NCBI RefSeq assembly: GCF_004134865.1
Contig: NZ_SDPO01000001.1
Location: forward strand, 992,001-1,056,000
DNA length: 64,000 nt
Source of the DNA: Agromyces fucosus
GTDB lineage: Bacteria; Actinomycetota; Actinomycetes; Actinomycetales; Microbacteriaceae
Direction: 5' to 3'
Positions 1-9,800 of this stretch are shown one piece after another. Below the pieces are notes generated by a model. The model did no database searches. It was not told the origin of the DNA and saw only the letters and a list, made by a program, of their open reading frames with translations. The first letter of the stretch is position 1. Every line of letters begins with the position of its first letter. A program made the position numbers and the translations under genes.

Positions 1-68
1 CACAGCCGCGAGCCCACGCCGCCGGCGGGGATGACGCTGTAGAAGCCGTCGATCGGGGATTCGTCCAT
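1..68 (-). CDS. manC: Mannose-1-phosphate guanylyltransferase, N-terminal fragment
   Basis: Only the first 22 codons are inside the window; the gene runs off the left edge. The visible residues end in the nucleotide-binding signature IPAGGVGSRLW, typical of the GDP-mannose pyrophosphorylase family, which makes GDP-mannose from mannose-1-phosphate and GTP for cell-wall and exopolysaccharide mannosylation. The ATG at 68-66 is the nearest start; an in-frame GTG at 74-72 is also possible. It is divergent from sdhC, so the two genes share the 69-261 promoter region. Family assignment rests on one motif. Confidence 0.7.
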   Translation of the reverse strand, partial: MDESPIDGFYSVIPAGGVGSRL

Positions 69-109
69 CCGCACAGCTTAACGGGAGCGACCGGCGACGA
101 CACGGGCCA

Positions 110-127
110 CGGATGCCGCGGCATCCG
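110..127. repeat. GGATGCCG-type palindrome between manC and sdhC
   Basis: A perfect 18-bp palindrome built from CGGATGCCG and its complement. It lies between two divergently transcribed genes, so it is not an ordinary downstream terminator. The same core recurs in several terminator hairpins of this window. Confidence 0.6.
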
Positions 128-130
128 ATA

Positions 131-161
131 TCTCGACGTCGAGAGAGTTAGGCCGCCCTAA
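131..161. promoter_or_regulatory. Two adjacent palindromes, candidate operators of sdhCDAB/manC
   Basis: Positions 131-144 form the perfect palindrome TCTCGACGTCGAGA. Positions 148-161 form TTAGG-CCGC-CCTAA. Both lie 100-130 bp upstream of the sdhC start. From memory, TCTCGAYRTCGAGA-like sites occur before TCA-cycle genes in actinobacteria, so a shared TCA regulator is plausible. The second palindrome has DtxR/IdeR-like TTAGG arms, but its spacing does not fit the 19-bp iron box. No regulator can be named from sequence alone. Confidence 0.45.
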
Positions 162-185
162 GCGGCGGGCGAAGCAGCCCGGGTC

Positions 186-191
186 TACACT
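186..191 (+). promoter_or_regulatory. Candidate -10 box (TACACT) of the sdh operon
   Basis: TACACT matches the actinobacterial TANNNT -10 pattern and sits about 70 nt before the sdhC start. No convincing -35 hexamer is visible at 17 nt spacing. The upstream palindromes would lie in the activator/repressor zone. Confidence 0.35.
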
Positions 192-261
192 CGAATCGGG
201 CCGTGTGCCCGTCATGCCCCGGCATCTTCGGGGCGCTTCACACAGCCAGGGAGGGTTGTTC

Positions 262-684
262 ATGCCAGAGACTTCGGCAGGAACCCTGACCGCACCCGCG
301 ACGCCTGCGAAACAGAAGCCTGGTGGCACGCTGTACCGCGGCCGTGAGGGAATGTGGTCATGGGTGCTGCACCGCATCACGGGTGTCGCGATCTTCTTCT
401 TCCTTCTGGTGCACATCCTCGACACGGCGCTCGTGCGGGTCAGCCCCGAGGCGTACAACGCGGTCATCGGCACCTACCAGACGCCCATCATGGGCCTCGG
501 CGAGGTCGCCCTGGTCGGTGCGATCGTGTTCCACGCGTTCAACGGACTGCGCATCATCCTCGTGGACTTCTGGGCCTGGGCCACGCGCCACCAGAAGCTC
601 CTCTTCTGGATCGTGATCGCCCTCTGGGTCGTGACCATGCTCGCGTTCACGCCGCGCCACCTCATCAACGTCTTCAGCCACTAG
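262..684 (+). CDS. sdhC: Succinate dehydrogenase cytochrome b556 subunit
   Basis: Membrane anchor of complex II, carrying quinone and heme b with SdhD. The 140-residue product has three predicted membrane segments (about 36-56, 80-102, 113-132). It has the family signature HRITG at 37-41 and a second helix with FHAFNGLR near residue 91 holding a likely heme ligand His. The frame stays open to 205, but ATG 262 is chosen because a GGGAGG ribosome site lies just upstream and the extra 19 residues look like untranslated leader. First gene of sdhCDAB; sdhD starts 13 nt after its stop. Confidence 0.93.
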   Translation: MPETSAGTLTAPATPAKQKPGGTLYRGREGMWSWVLHRITGVAIFFFLLVHILDTALVRVSPEAYNAVIGTYQTPIMGLGEVALVGAIVFHAFNGLRIILVDFWAWATRHQKLLFWIVIALWVVTMLAFTPRHLINVFSH

Positions 685-697
685 GGAGCCGCGGGAC

Positions 698-1144
698 ATG
701 ACTGCCATCGAAACGTCGGCGCTGAAGCCAGCCGACCGCCCCCGCCGCCGCGGCGTCAATCTGGAGAAATGGGGCTGGATCTACATGCGCGCCTCGGGCG
801 TCGTGCTGATCGTGCTCATCTTCGGACACCTCTTCATGAACCTCATGGTCGGCGACGGCGTCAAGGCCATCGACTTCGGCTTCGTCGGCGGCAAGTGGGC
901 CGACCCGTTCTGGCAGTGGTGGGACGTGCTGATGCTCTGGCTCGCCCTCATCCACGGCGCCAACGGCATGCGCACGATCGTCAACGACTACACGAGCCCG
1001 GGCGTCGTGCAGAAGGTGCTGAAGGGCGCCCTCTTCGCCGCCGCCGCCGTGCTCATCATCCTCGGCACGCTCGTCGTCTTCACCTTCGAGCCCTGCCCCG
1101 TCGGCGCACCCGCCGATCTGCTTCCCTCGTTCTGCGCCGCTTAG
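698..1144 (+). CDS. sdhD: Succinate dehydrogenase membrane anchor subunit
   Basis: 148 residues with three hydrophobic helices (about 33-52, 73-95, 108-130). HGANGMR at about 86-92 in the second helix parallels the heme/quinone-side motif of SdhC. With SdhC it binds the flavoprotein and iron-sulfur subunits to the membrane and passes electrons to menaquinone or ubiquinone. It lies between sdhC and sdhA with a 7-nt gap to the latter. Length and position are standard for actinobacterial type complex II. Confidence 0.93.
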   Translation: MTAIETSALKPADRPRRRGVNLEKWGWIYMRASGVVLIVLIFGHLFMNLMVGDGVKAIDFGFVGGKWADPFWQWWDVLMLWLALIHGANGMRTIVNDYTSPGVVQKVLKGALFAAAAVLIILGTLVVFTFEPCPVGAPADLLPSFCAA

Positions 1145-1151
1145 GAGATCC

Positions 1152-2960
1152 GTGAACACCCAGAGCGCCGACGCCGAGACCACGGTCATCGACGGCGTCC
1201 ACTACCACCAGTTCGACATCGTCATCGTGGGCGCCGGCGGCGCCGGCATGCGCGCGGCGATCGAGGCCGGCCCCGGTGCGAAGACCGCGGTCATCTCGAA
1301 GCTCTACCCCACTCGCTCGCACACGGGTGCGGCGCAGGGCGGCATGGCCGCGGCGCTCGCGAACGTCGAGGAGGACAGCTGGGAGTGGCACACCTTCGAC
1401 ACCGTCAAGGGCGGCGACTACCTCGTCGACCAGGATGCTGCGGAGATCCTCGCGAAGGAGGCGATCGACGCGGTCATCGACCTCGAGAACATGGGCCTGC
1501 CGTTCAACCGCACGCCCGAGGGCAAGATCGACCAGCGACGCTTCGGCGGCCACACCCGCGACCACGGCAAGGCTCCGGTTCGCCGTGCCTGTTACGCCGC
1601 CGACCGCACGGGTCACATGATCCTGCAGACGCTGTTCCAGAACTGCGTGCGCCTCGGCATCAACTTCTTCAACGAGTACTACGTGCTCGACCTCGTCATG
1701 ACCGAGGTCGACGGCGTCCAGAAGCCGTCGGGCGTCGTGGCCTACGACCTCGCCTCGGGTGAGCTGCACGTCTTCCAGGCCAAGGCCGTGATCTTCGCGA
1801 CGGGCGGTTTCGGCAAGATCTACAAGACGACGTCGAACGCGCACACCCTCACGGGCGACGGCGTCGGCATCATCTGGCGCAAGGGGCTGCCGCTCGAGGA
1901 CATGGAGTTCTTCCAGTTCCACCCGACCGGTCTCGCCGGCCTCGGCATCCTCCTCACCGAGGGCGCCCGCGGCGAGGGCGCGATCCTCCGCAACGCCTCG
2001 GGCGAGCGCTTCATGGAGCGCTACGCGCCGACCATCAAAGACCTGGCGCCGCGCGACATCGTCGCGCGCTGCATGGTGCAGGAGGTCGCCGAGGGCCGCG
2101 GCGCCGGGCCGCACAAGGACTACGTGCTCCTCGACTGCACCCACCTCGGCGCAGAGGTGCTCGAGACGAAGCTGCCCGACATCACCGAGTTCGCACGCAC
2201 CTACCTCGGCGTCGACCCCGTGTTCGAGCCCGTGCCCGTCATGCCGACCGCGCACTACGCCATGGGCGGCATCCCGACCAACGTCGCCGCAGAGGTGCTC
2301 TCCGACAACGACACCGTCGTGCCCGGCCTGTACGCCGCGGGCGAGTGCGCCTGCGTCTCGGTGCACGGCTCGAACCGTCTCGGCACGAACTCCCTGCTCG
2401 ACATCAACGTCTTCGGCAAGCGCGCCGGCCGCAACGCGGTCGAGTACGTGAAGACGGCCGAGTTCACTCCCCTCCCCGACGACCCGGCCGCGGCCGTGCG
2501 CGGCATGCTGGAGCAACTCCGCGACTCCGACGGCACCGAGCGCATCGCTGCGATCCGCAAGGAACTGCAGGACGAGATGGACAAGAACGCCCAGGTGTTC
2601 CGCACCGACGAGTCGCTCGAGCACGTCACCACGGTCATCGCGGGCCTCCGCGACCGGTACCGGAACGTCGCCGTGCACGACAAGGGCAAGCGCTTCAACA
2701 CCGACCTGCTCGAGGCCGTCGAGCTCGGGTTCCTCCTCGACCTCGCCGAGGTCGTCGTGTACTCGGCCCGCAACCGGAAAGAGAGCCGCGGCGGCCACAT
2801 GCGCGACGACTACCCGAACCGCGACGACGCCAACTACATGCAGCACACGATGGCGTACCTGTCGGGCGACGCGCACTCGTCGGATGCCGCCGACCACATC
2901 CGACTCGACTGGAAACCGGTGACGATCACCCGCTACCAGCCCATGGAGAGGAAGTACTGA
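1152..2960 (+). CDS. sdhA: Succinate dehydrogenase flavoprotein subunit
   Basis: 602 residues, the catalytic FAD subunit oxidising succinate to fumarate. Seen directly: the Rossmann motif [14 protein letters not shown] near residue 26, SHTGAAQGG with the His that covalently binds FAD, the substrate-site stretch [22 protein letters not shown], and a C-terminal capping region ending in MERKY. It starts with GTG at 1152 after a GGAGA ribosome site. sdhB follows after 1 nt, implying translational coupling. Confidence 0.97.
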   Translation: MNTQSADAETTVIDGVHYHQFDIVIVGAGGAGMRAAIEAGPGAKTAVISKLYPTRSHTGAAQGGMAAALANVEEDSWEWHTFDTVKGGDYLVDQDAAEILAKEAIDAVIDLENMGLPFNRTPEGKIDQRRFGGHTRDHGKAPVRRACYAADRTGHMILQTLFQNCVRLGINFFNEYYVLDLVMTEVDGVQKPSGVVAYDLASGELHVFQAKAVIFATGGFGKIYKTTSNAHTLTGDGVGIIWRKGLPLEDMEFFQFHPTGLAGLGILLTEGARGEGAILRNASGERFMERYAPTIKDLAPRDIVARCMVQEVAEGRGAGPHKDYVLLDCTHLGAEVLETKLPDITEFARTYLGVDPVFEPVPVMPTAHYAMGGIPTNVAAEVLSDNDTVVPGLYAAGECACVSVHGSNRLGTNSLLDINVFGKRAGRNAVEYVKTAEFTPLPDDPAAAVRGMLEQLRDSDGTERIAAIRKELQDEMDKNAQVFRTDESLEHVTTVIAGLRDRYRNVAVHDKGKRFNTDLLEAVELGFLLDLAEVVVYSARNRKESRGGHMRDDYPNRDDANYMQHTMAYLSGDAHSSDAADHIRLDWKPVTITRYQPMERKY

Positions 2961-2961
2961 C

Positions 2962-3717
2962 GTGAGCACCGCAACGCTCGAGACCCCGCCGACGGACGCG
3001 ATCCAGTCGTTCACCGTCACGTTCCTGATCCGCCGCTTCGACCCCGACGTCGACACCGAGCCGCGCTGGCAGGACTTCGACGTCGAGATGTACGCGACCG
3101 ACCGCGTGCTCGACGCCCTGCACAAGATCAAGTGGGAGCAGGACGGCTCGCTCACGTTCCGTCGCTCGTGCGCGCACGGTATCTGCGGATCCGACGCGAT
3201 GCGCATCAACGGCCGCAACCGCCTGGCCTGCAAGACGCTCATCAAGGACCTCGACATCTCGAAGCCCATCTACGTGGAGGCCATCAAGGGCCTACCGCTC
3301 GAGAAGGACCTCATCGTCGACATGGAGCCGTTCTTCGCGAGCTTCCGCGACGTGCAGCCCTTCCTCGTCGCGAACTCGAAGCCCGAACCCGGCAAGGAGC
3401 GCGTGCAGTCGGTCGCCGAGCGTGCCATCTTCGACGACACCACCAAGTGCATCCTCTGCGCGGCGTGCACCTCCTCGTGCCCCGTCTTCTGGACCGACGG
3501 CCAGTACTTCGGCCCCGCGGCGATCGTGAACGCCCACCGCTTCATCTTCGACTCGCGTGACGACAACGCGCAGACGCGTCTCGACATCCTCAACGACAAA
3601 GAGGGAGTGTGGCGGTGCCGCACGACCTTCAACTGCACCGAGGCGTGCCCCCGAGGCATCGAGGTGACCAAGGCGATCGCCGAGGTCAAGCAGGCCGTCA
3701 TGCGCGGCAAGCCGTAG
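2962..3717 (+). CDS. sdhB: Succinate dehydrogenase iron-sulfur subunit
   Basis: 251 residues carrying electrons from SdhA to the membrane anchor. The [2Fe-2S] ligands are in CAHGICGSD with a later Cys. The third position is Asp, as in E. coli SdhB, so this is not a defect. The [4Fe-4S] motif is CILCAACTSSCP, and CRTTFNCTEACP supplies the remaining cluster ligands. GTG start at 2962. Last gene of the operon, followed by a strong hairpin. Confidence 0.97.
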   Translation: MSTATLETPPTDAIQSFTVTFLIRRFDPDVDTEPRWQDFDVEMYATDRVLDALHKIKWEQDGSLTFRRSCAHGICGSDAMRINGRNRLACKTLIKDLDISKPIYVEAIKGLPLEKDLIVDMEPFFASFRDVQPFLVANSKPEPGKERVQSVAERAIFDDTTKCILCAACTSSCPVFWTDGQYFGPAAIVNAHRFIFDSRDDNAQTRLDILNDKEGVWRCRTTFNCTEACPRGIEVTKAIAEVKQAVMRGKP

Positions 3718-3737
3718 TCGCACCACCACTGCAGGTC

Positions 3738-3787
3738 GAGCCTGTCGGATCCCGCTGAGGCGGGGCATCCGACAGGCTCTTCCGTTT
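3738..3787 (+). terminator. Rho-independent terminator of sdhCDAB
   Basis: A 13-bp perfect stem (3738-3750 with 3767-3779) whose 16-nt loop can itself pair (CCCGC/GCGGG). A T-rich tail TCTTCCGTTT follows. It lies 20 nt after the sdhB stop. Confidence 0.85.
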
Positions 3788-3844
3788 GCGGGCGACGATG
3801 CCACCGCAGCCTGGGGACCCCCGGCATCGCTCAGGGCACGAGAG

Positions 3845-3870
3845 AGGGCCGGGTCACTCGACCCGGCCCT
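3845..3870 (-). terminator. Terminator of the 3140-aa adhesin gene
   Basis: Perfect 10-bp stem (AGGGCCGGGT at 3845-3854 with 3861-3870) and a 6-nt loop, 24 nt past the stop codon of the giant minus-strand gene. Together with the sdh terminator it insulates the two convergent units. Confidence 0.75.
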
Positions 3871-3893
3871 TCCCGTTCGCGGTGGCGGAGCCG

Positions 3894-6800
3894 TTACTCG
3901 GCGGACTCCCCCGCTCGGCGACGACGGATCATCATCGCGGCGATCAGGAGCGCACCGGCGACGAGCAGGCCGCCCGCACCCCACAGGAGTGGCGCTCCCG
4001 CGAACCCGGTCGAGGCGATTGCGCCCGCCTGCGGGATCTTGACGGTGACCGTCGAGTCGTCGCAGAGCACCGGCAGCTCGGGATCGATGGCCGAGAGCAC
4101 CGAGAGCTCCCCTTCGGGCTGCACCTCGGGCGGTTCCGGCAGATCGTTCCAGCAGACCTCGCCCGTGTTGTCGATGCTCGACTTCTTCGAGGCGGGGTTC
4201 AGCGTCACGGCCAGCACCACGTCCGGAGCATCGGGCTCGGTGCCGCCGATCATGCCGTTCAGCACGCAGTGGAGCGTGCCGCCGTAGCCGGCCGAGTCCT
4301 TGCCGGTGACCTCGCAGTCGTCCCAGCGCGGGAAGGCGGGAGCGGGATCGGTCGTGATCGCGGTGACCTTGAGGTCGCCGGGGATCTCGTCGAACAGCTC
4401 CACGGCCTCGACCGCGCCGAGCCCCGAGTTGGTGACCGACAACGTGTAGTCGAAGGAACTGCCCGGCTTCGCCTCGGTCACGCTCGACGTCTTCAGGATC
4501 TCGACCGTCGGATCGCGCTGCACCTCGCAGGCCGGCGTGGCCTGGGGGTAGACCGCGAGCACGGACTGGCTCGGGTTGACCTGGAACGTGATCGTCATCG
4601 GGTTGAACTGGTCGGCGAACGCGTAGCTCTCGAGCTTCGAGTCCTTCACCATGTTCTCCCAGATGTCGACGATGCCGTTCTCGCCGACGACGTCGCCCTC
4701 CTGGATCAGGCGCCAGCCGGGCCATCCGATCGAGATGCCCTCATCGTTCACCACGCCGTACGGCCACAGCGTGCGACCGTTGCGCTCCTCCCACGGGATC
4801 TCCATGACGATCGGAGTCGCGTCGGGGTAGACGCTGGCGTCGGGCGTCCACGTGACCGTGATCGGTCCCGGAGCGACCGAGCCGGTCGTCTGCACGTTGT
4901 GGTAGAGGTACGGCACGTCGTTCACGCACTGCACGTAGGCGTTCGCCTGCATCGCCTTGGTCGGCACGTCTGCGGTGTCGCAGTCGTTCGTGGGATCGAT
5001 GTCGAACTCCGAGACCTCGACGCAGGCCGTGTTCTCGATGTTCTCCGCCGGTACGAGCGGCGGGACCTCACCCGGGTTCTCCGGCAGTTCCGGCCCGACC
5101 GCGGGGTCCTTCAGCGTCACGGGGATCGTGATCGTCACGATCGGTCCGGGGGCGAAGGTCGCATCGGTCGTCCAGGTCAGCTCATTGCCGTTCTGGAGGA
5201 ACGTCCACGATCCGATCGGGTCGAGCGTGATGTCGGCCGGGTTGAACTCGAGCGAGTCGGCGAGCGTGTCGGTGACGACGACGCCGTCCACCGGCGTGGG
5301 CCCGTTGTTCGTCACCGTCAGCACCCAGTTGAAGGTGTTGTCGTCGGTGCCGGCCTCGACCGCGTCGACGCCGTCGGGCAGCACCGCGGTCTTCACGATG
5401 CCGACCTCGACGATCGGGATGTCGACGCAGCCACTGATCGGCGTCTCGATCGTGCCGCTCGTGAAGAGCGCCCCGTTGAAGAAGCCGTGGCCGCTCTGCG
5501 TCTCGACGCACGTCGCGAGATCGATGTCGGTGATGCCCGTGATGTCGACGACCGCCGTGATCGACCAGGTCTGGTCGACGCCCGCCAGGATCTGTCGCGC
5601 CTCGGCGAGGACGGTGTCGTCACCGGTGCCGGTCCAGCCGGCGACCGGGTCGCCGTTCGGATCCTCGGCCGTGGCCGTGAACGTCGTGCCCGCCGGGAAG
5701 GCCGGCTCGTCGCTCAGGTCGTAGGAGAGGTCCTTGTCGGGGTCGGCGGTCACGACGATCTCGTACGCCACGGTGAACGTGCCGTCGAGGTTGTCCGTCG
5801 GCGAGCCGACGACCGTCTTCTCGGCGCTGGCCCGTCCGGGCTCATCGCACGCGCTGTCCTCCGTCGGCAGGTCGCCGACGGTGAGGATGGCCGTGTTGCG
5901 GAAGCCGCCCTCGCCCTCGGTGCACTCGACGGTCTCGTCGTCCCATGCGTCTTCGGTCACCGTCGCCTCGACGGTCACGAAGTACTCGTGCGTCACCTCG
6001 CCCGCCGTGAGGATCACGTTGTTCGCGAGCTCCTCGGTGGGCTCGATGGCCGGATCCAGCCAGCTGCCGCTCGAACCGCCGGGACCCGTCCATGTCGCCT
6101 CGGAGACCGTGATGCCCTCGCCGAAGTCGGCGAGCGTGTCACTCAGGTCGTAGGTGACGGCCGAGACGACGCTCTCGTCGGTGACCGTGATCTTGTAGTC
6201 GATCGTCCAGGTGCCATCGGCGTTCTGAACGGTCGAGACGACCTCCTTGTCGAGCCGGTAGGTCGCCGGGGCCGCGGTGTTCGTGATCTCGCACGTCACC
6301 TCCTGCCCGGGCTGCAGCGCGACGTCGCCGTCGGCCGCGTCGAGCACGAGCGGCTCGACGCCGTTCGTGGAGACGCAGCTCCAGAGCGAGGGCGTGAACT
6401 CGTCGTCACCGGCGAAGTCAGCCGCTTCCGAGAGCGTGTAGGCCAGGTTGGAGTCGACGGTTCCGGTCGCCGTTCCATCGCCCGTGACGACCGGCGGGTT
6501 GGCGCCGTCGGCAGCAGCGAGCGTCCAGAGCGTCGCCGGGAAGTCCGGCGCGATCTCGGGCGGCATCACCTTCTTCTCGAGCGTCAGCTTCGGCGCGACA
6601 TCCGTGTTCGTGATATCGCAGTCGACGGATGCGCCGAGCTCGGTGACCGTCAGGGTCGCACTCGTCGAACCGGGCACCTGCACGAGGGTGAAGGCGTCCT
6701 CCCCCTGCGGAGAGATGCAGCTCCACGTCGCCGAGACGGTGTACTCGATGCCGTTCTCGTAGCTCGTGCTGACCTCGTTGAGGGTGTAGCCGACGCCGAG

Positions 6801-9800
6801 CTTCACGGGGCCGCTCGACGTCCCGGCACCCGTGAAGGTGTCGGAGTCGTCGCCGACGTTCGTGCCGCTGACGCTCCAGTCCACGGGCACTGCTGCGCCC
6901 CCGTGCAGGTTGTCGACGTGCTTCTCGAGGCTGACCGTCTGCGTGCAGGTGACGGGGTTCGTCACCGTGTAGGTGCTGACCGTGCCCGCGAGGGTCTTGT
7001 CGCCCACGCCGATCGGGTCGTCGGCGACGCAGCCGTTCGGCACGAGTACTTCGCCCTCGTCGACGGTCACCTCGGCGCCATCGACGTACGGACCCTGCTC
7101 GATGCTCCACGGCACGTTCTGTCCGTCGAGTGTGGCCTGAGCGGTGAAGCCTGCCGGGAGGGACGGGCTGTCCCACTCGATCGGCGAGCCGCCGTTGATC
7201 GTCCACATCTTCTCGAGCACCACGACGACCGGAACGTCGAAGCAGGCGTCATCCGTGTACGTGTCACCCGAGGTGACCGTGGCGGTGTTCAGCAGTCCTT
7301 GCTCCTCGCAGCTCAGCGAGGGGTCGCTCGGCGTGGATTCGACCGTGAACTTCACGAGCACCGTGAACACGTCGCTCGCACCGCCCGGAAGCGCCTGGTT
7401 CGCGACGATCGAGTCGGTCTCCACCGGAATGGTGTTCCAGTCGGGGTCGACCGTCGCGTCGGAGCTCGTCACCGTGCGCGCCGTGATGGTGGCGGCATCG
7501 GCGAAGTCGGGCACGTCATCGAGGTCGTAGACGAGCCCCTGGCTCGGCGAGGTGTTCTTCACCGTGATGGTGTAGCTCGCCTCCCAGTGGTCCCCGACCT
7601 TGGTCACGGATCCCGTGGTGCTCTTCGTCACCTCGGGCTCGGCAGGCACGCCACAGCCGGTGTCGGTCTGCGTGCTCGTGCCTGAGGTGAGCTCGGCCTC
7701 GTTCAGGAACCCGACGTTCGGAGCTTCCTGGCTCGGCGTGCACGTGTCGGTCGCCGGGTCGGCGAAGGCCGCCTTGTCGACATTCGCGGTCACCGTGACC
7801 GTGAACTCCTCGACGACGTCGACGCCGATGGTCCGCGGCGAGCTCACGAGCGTCGCCGTCGGGTCGGCCTCGGGGTCGGCCCAGCTGCCCGACGTCGTTC
7901 CCGACCATGCTGCGGTCAGCACATCGATCTCGGGTCCGAACTTCAGGGTGTCGGCCAGCGTGTACTTCGTGATGAAGTCCGCGTTGCCGGTGACCGTGAT
8001 CGGGTAGGTGATGGTCCACACGCCGTCAGCACCCTGCACGACCGTCGGGTCGCCCTTCACGACCGTCGGCACGCCGCCGTCGGTGATGTCGATGCAGTCG
8101 CTGTCTTCGAGCTCGAACTGGCCGCTTGTGAGCACTGCCGTGTTGAAGAAGCCCTTGCCCGCGGTCGGAGCAGTCGGAACGCACTTGAGATCGGCGCCGG
8201 GCACGGAGCCGGACGGGACATCGACGTTCAGCACGATCGTGTAGACGTGCGTGGCGCCTGCCGCGATCGCGGTGGACCCGACGACCTCGATCGAGCCGCC
8301 GGCGTACGACTCCACCGGGCCGCCGTCGACCTGGTACGAGTGGAACTCGACGCCTGCGGGGAAGCCGGGTTCGTCATCGAGCGAGTAGTACGAGGGCTTG
8401 GCGCCGGGGGCCGTGTTCGAGACCGTCAAGGTGTAGGTCACGTTCCAGCTGCTGTCGGGCTGCTGGGCTGCGGTCGCCCCCGACTTCACGATCGTCGGAA
8501 CGCTCGGCGCATCGCACGCGGTGTCGACGGTCGGGACTCCGGCGACGGTCAGCGTGGCAGCGTTGTTGAATGCCGCGGCGTTCGCGTTGGGGCCCGGGCA
8601 CGCCGTCTGGGACGGCAGTGGGGTGGGGCCGGTCAGCACGATGCCGGTCACCGTGATGCGATACACGTCGCTCGGGTCGGGATCGCCGGCTGCGAGGTAG
8701 GCGCCGGTCGCGAGCGCCGCGCCATCCGTCCACGGTGCAGGGGCGCCGCCGTTCTTCGCGAGCGTGTAGCTCGCGCCCGAGACGTCGACGCCGGCGCCGA
8801 ACTTCGTCGCATCGACGAGATCGTAGACGCCGCCGATGGCACCGGTGTTCGTGACGGTGATGTCGTACGCGATCGACCAAGTGCCGTCGGCGGCCTGGCT
8901 CACCGATCCCGCCACGACGGTCTTGTCGTGCACGATGGTCGGCTTGTCGATGGAGACGCAGCCGGTCGCGGAGCCGGACTGGTTTCCGGCCGTGACCTTC
9001 GCGGTGTTGTCGAGGTTCGGGCAGAGGAGTGCCGGAGCATCCGCCCCGATCGCGACCTTCACCGCGACGGTGTAGACGTGCGTGTCGACGCCGGCGGTGC
9101 CGGCGAGCGTCACGTTGTCGGCGAGCAGGGTGTGCCCCGCGACGCCGGTCCACCCGGGCACGACGGTCACGCCGGCCGGCGGGGTGACCGTGCGGTCGAG
9201 CACGTCGACGGATGCCGGGTAGCCCAGTGTGTCGTCGAGGTCGTACTGCACGCTCGTGGTGGCCGAGGGGTTCGTCACCGTGATCGTGTAGGGCAGGGTC
9301 CAGGTGCCGTCACCGTTGTCGACGGCGGTGCCGCCGACCTTCGTGATCGTCGGCTTGACCGGGATCGAGCAGTCCTGAGCGGGGTAGTCGACGCCGCCGA
9401 CGGTCATGACCGCGGTGTTCAGGAAGCCGACGGTGCCGGGGGTGCCGGCGTCGCAGGCGGTCGGGCTCGTGCCGCCGAAGTCGGCGCCCGGGGCGACCGT
9501 CGCGTTGACGGTCACGTGCCAGGTGTGCGAGGTGCCCTTGACGAGGCTCGGCTCGCCGGCGAAGGCCTGCTCGCTGCCGAACGCGACGTTCCATGGCGTC
9601 AGCGAGCCCGGCGGTGCCGGCAGCGTGCGCTGGTAGTTCGCGCTGTTCACCGTGACGTTCGCCCCGAAGTCGAGCGTGTCGGTGAGGCTGTACGTCAGAT
9701 CCTGGAACGCACTCGGGTTCGTCACGACGATGTCGTAGCCGATGTCCCAGCTGACGCCGTCGGCGTTGGGCGTGGGAACGGCTGCGTTCTTCACGATCGT

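Noticed and set aside
131-144. LexA/SOS box
   Set aside because: The actinobacterial SOS box is TCGAAC-N4-GTTCGA; TCTCGACGTCGAGA does not match.
148-161. DtxR/IdeR iron box upstream of sdhC
   Set aside because: TTAGG/CCTAA arms are present but total length is 14 rather than 19 bp, so it does not fit the known box; kept only as an unnamed palindrome.
1080-3269. 729-codon minus-strand frame opposite sdhA/sdhB
   Set aside because: It lies fully antisense to a clear sdhA-sdhB pair and has shadow-type composition.
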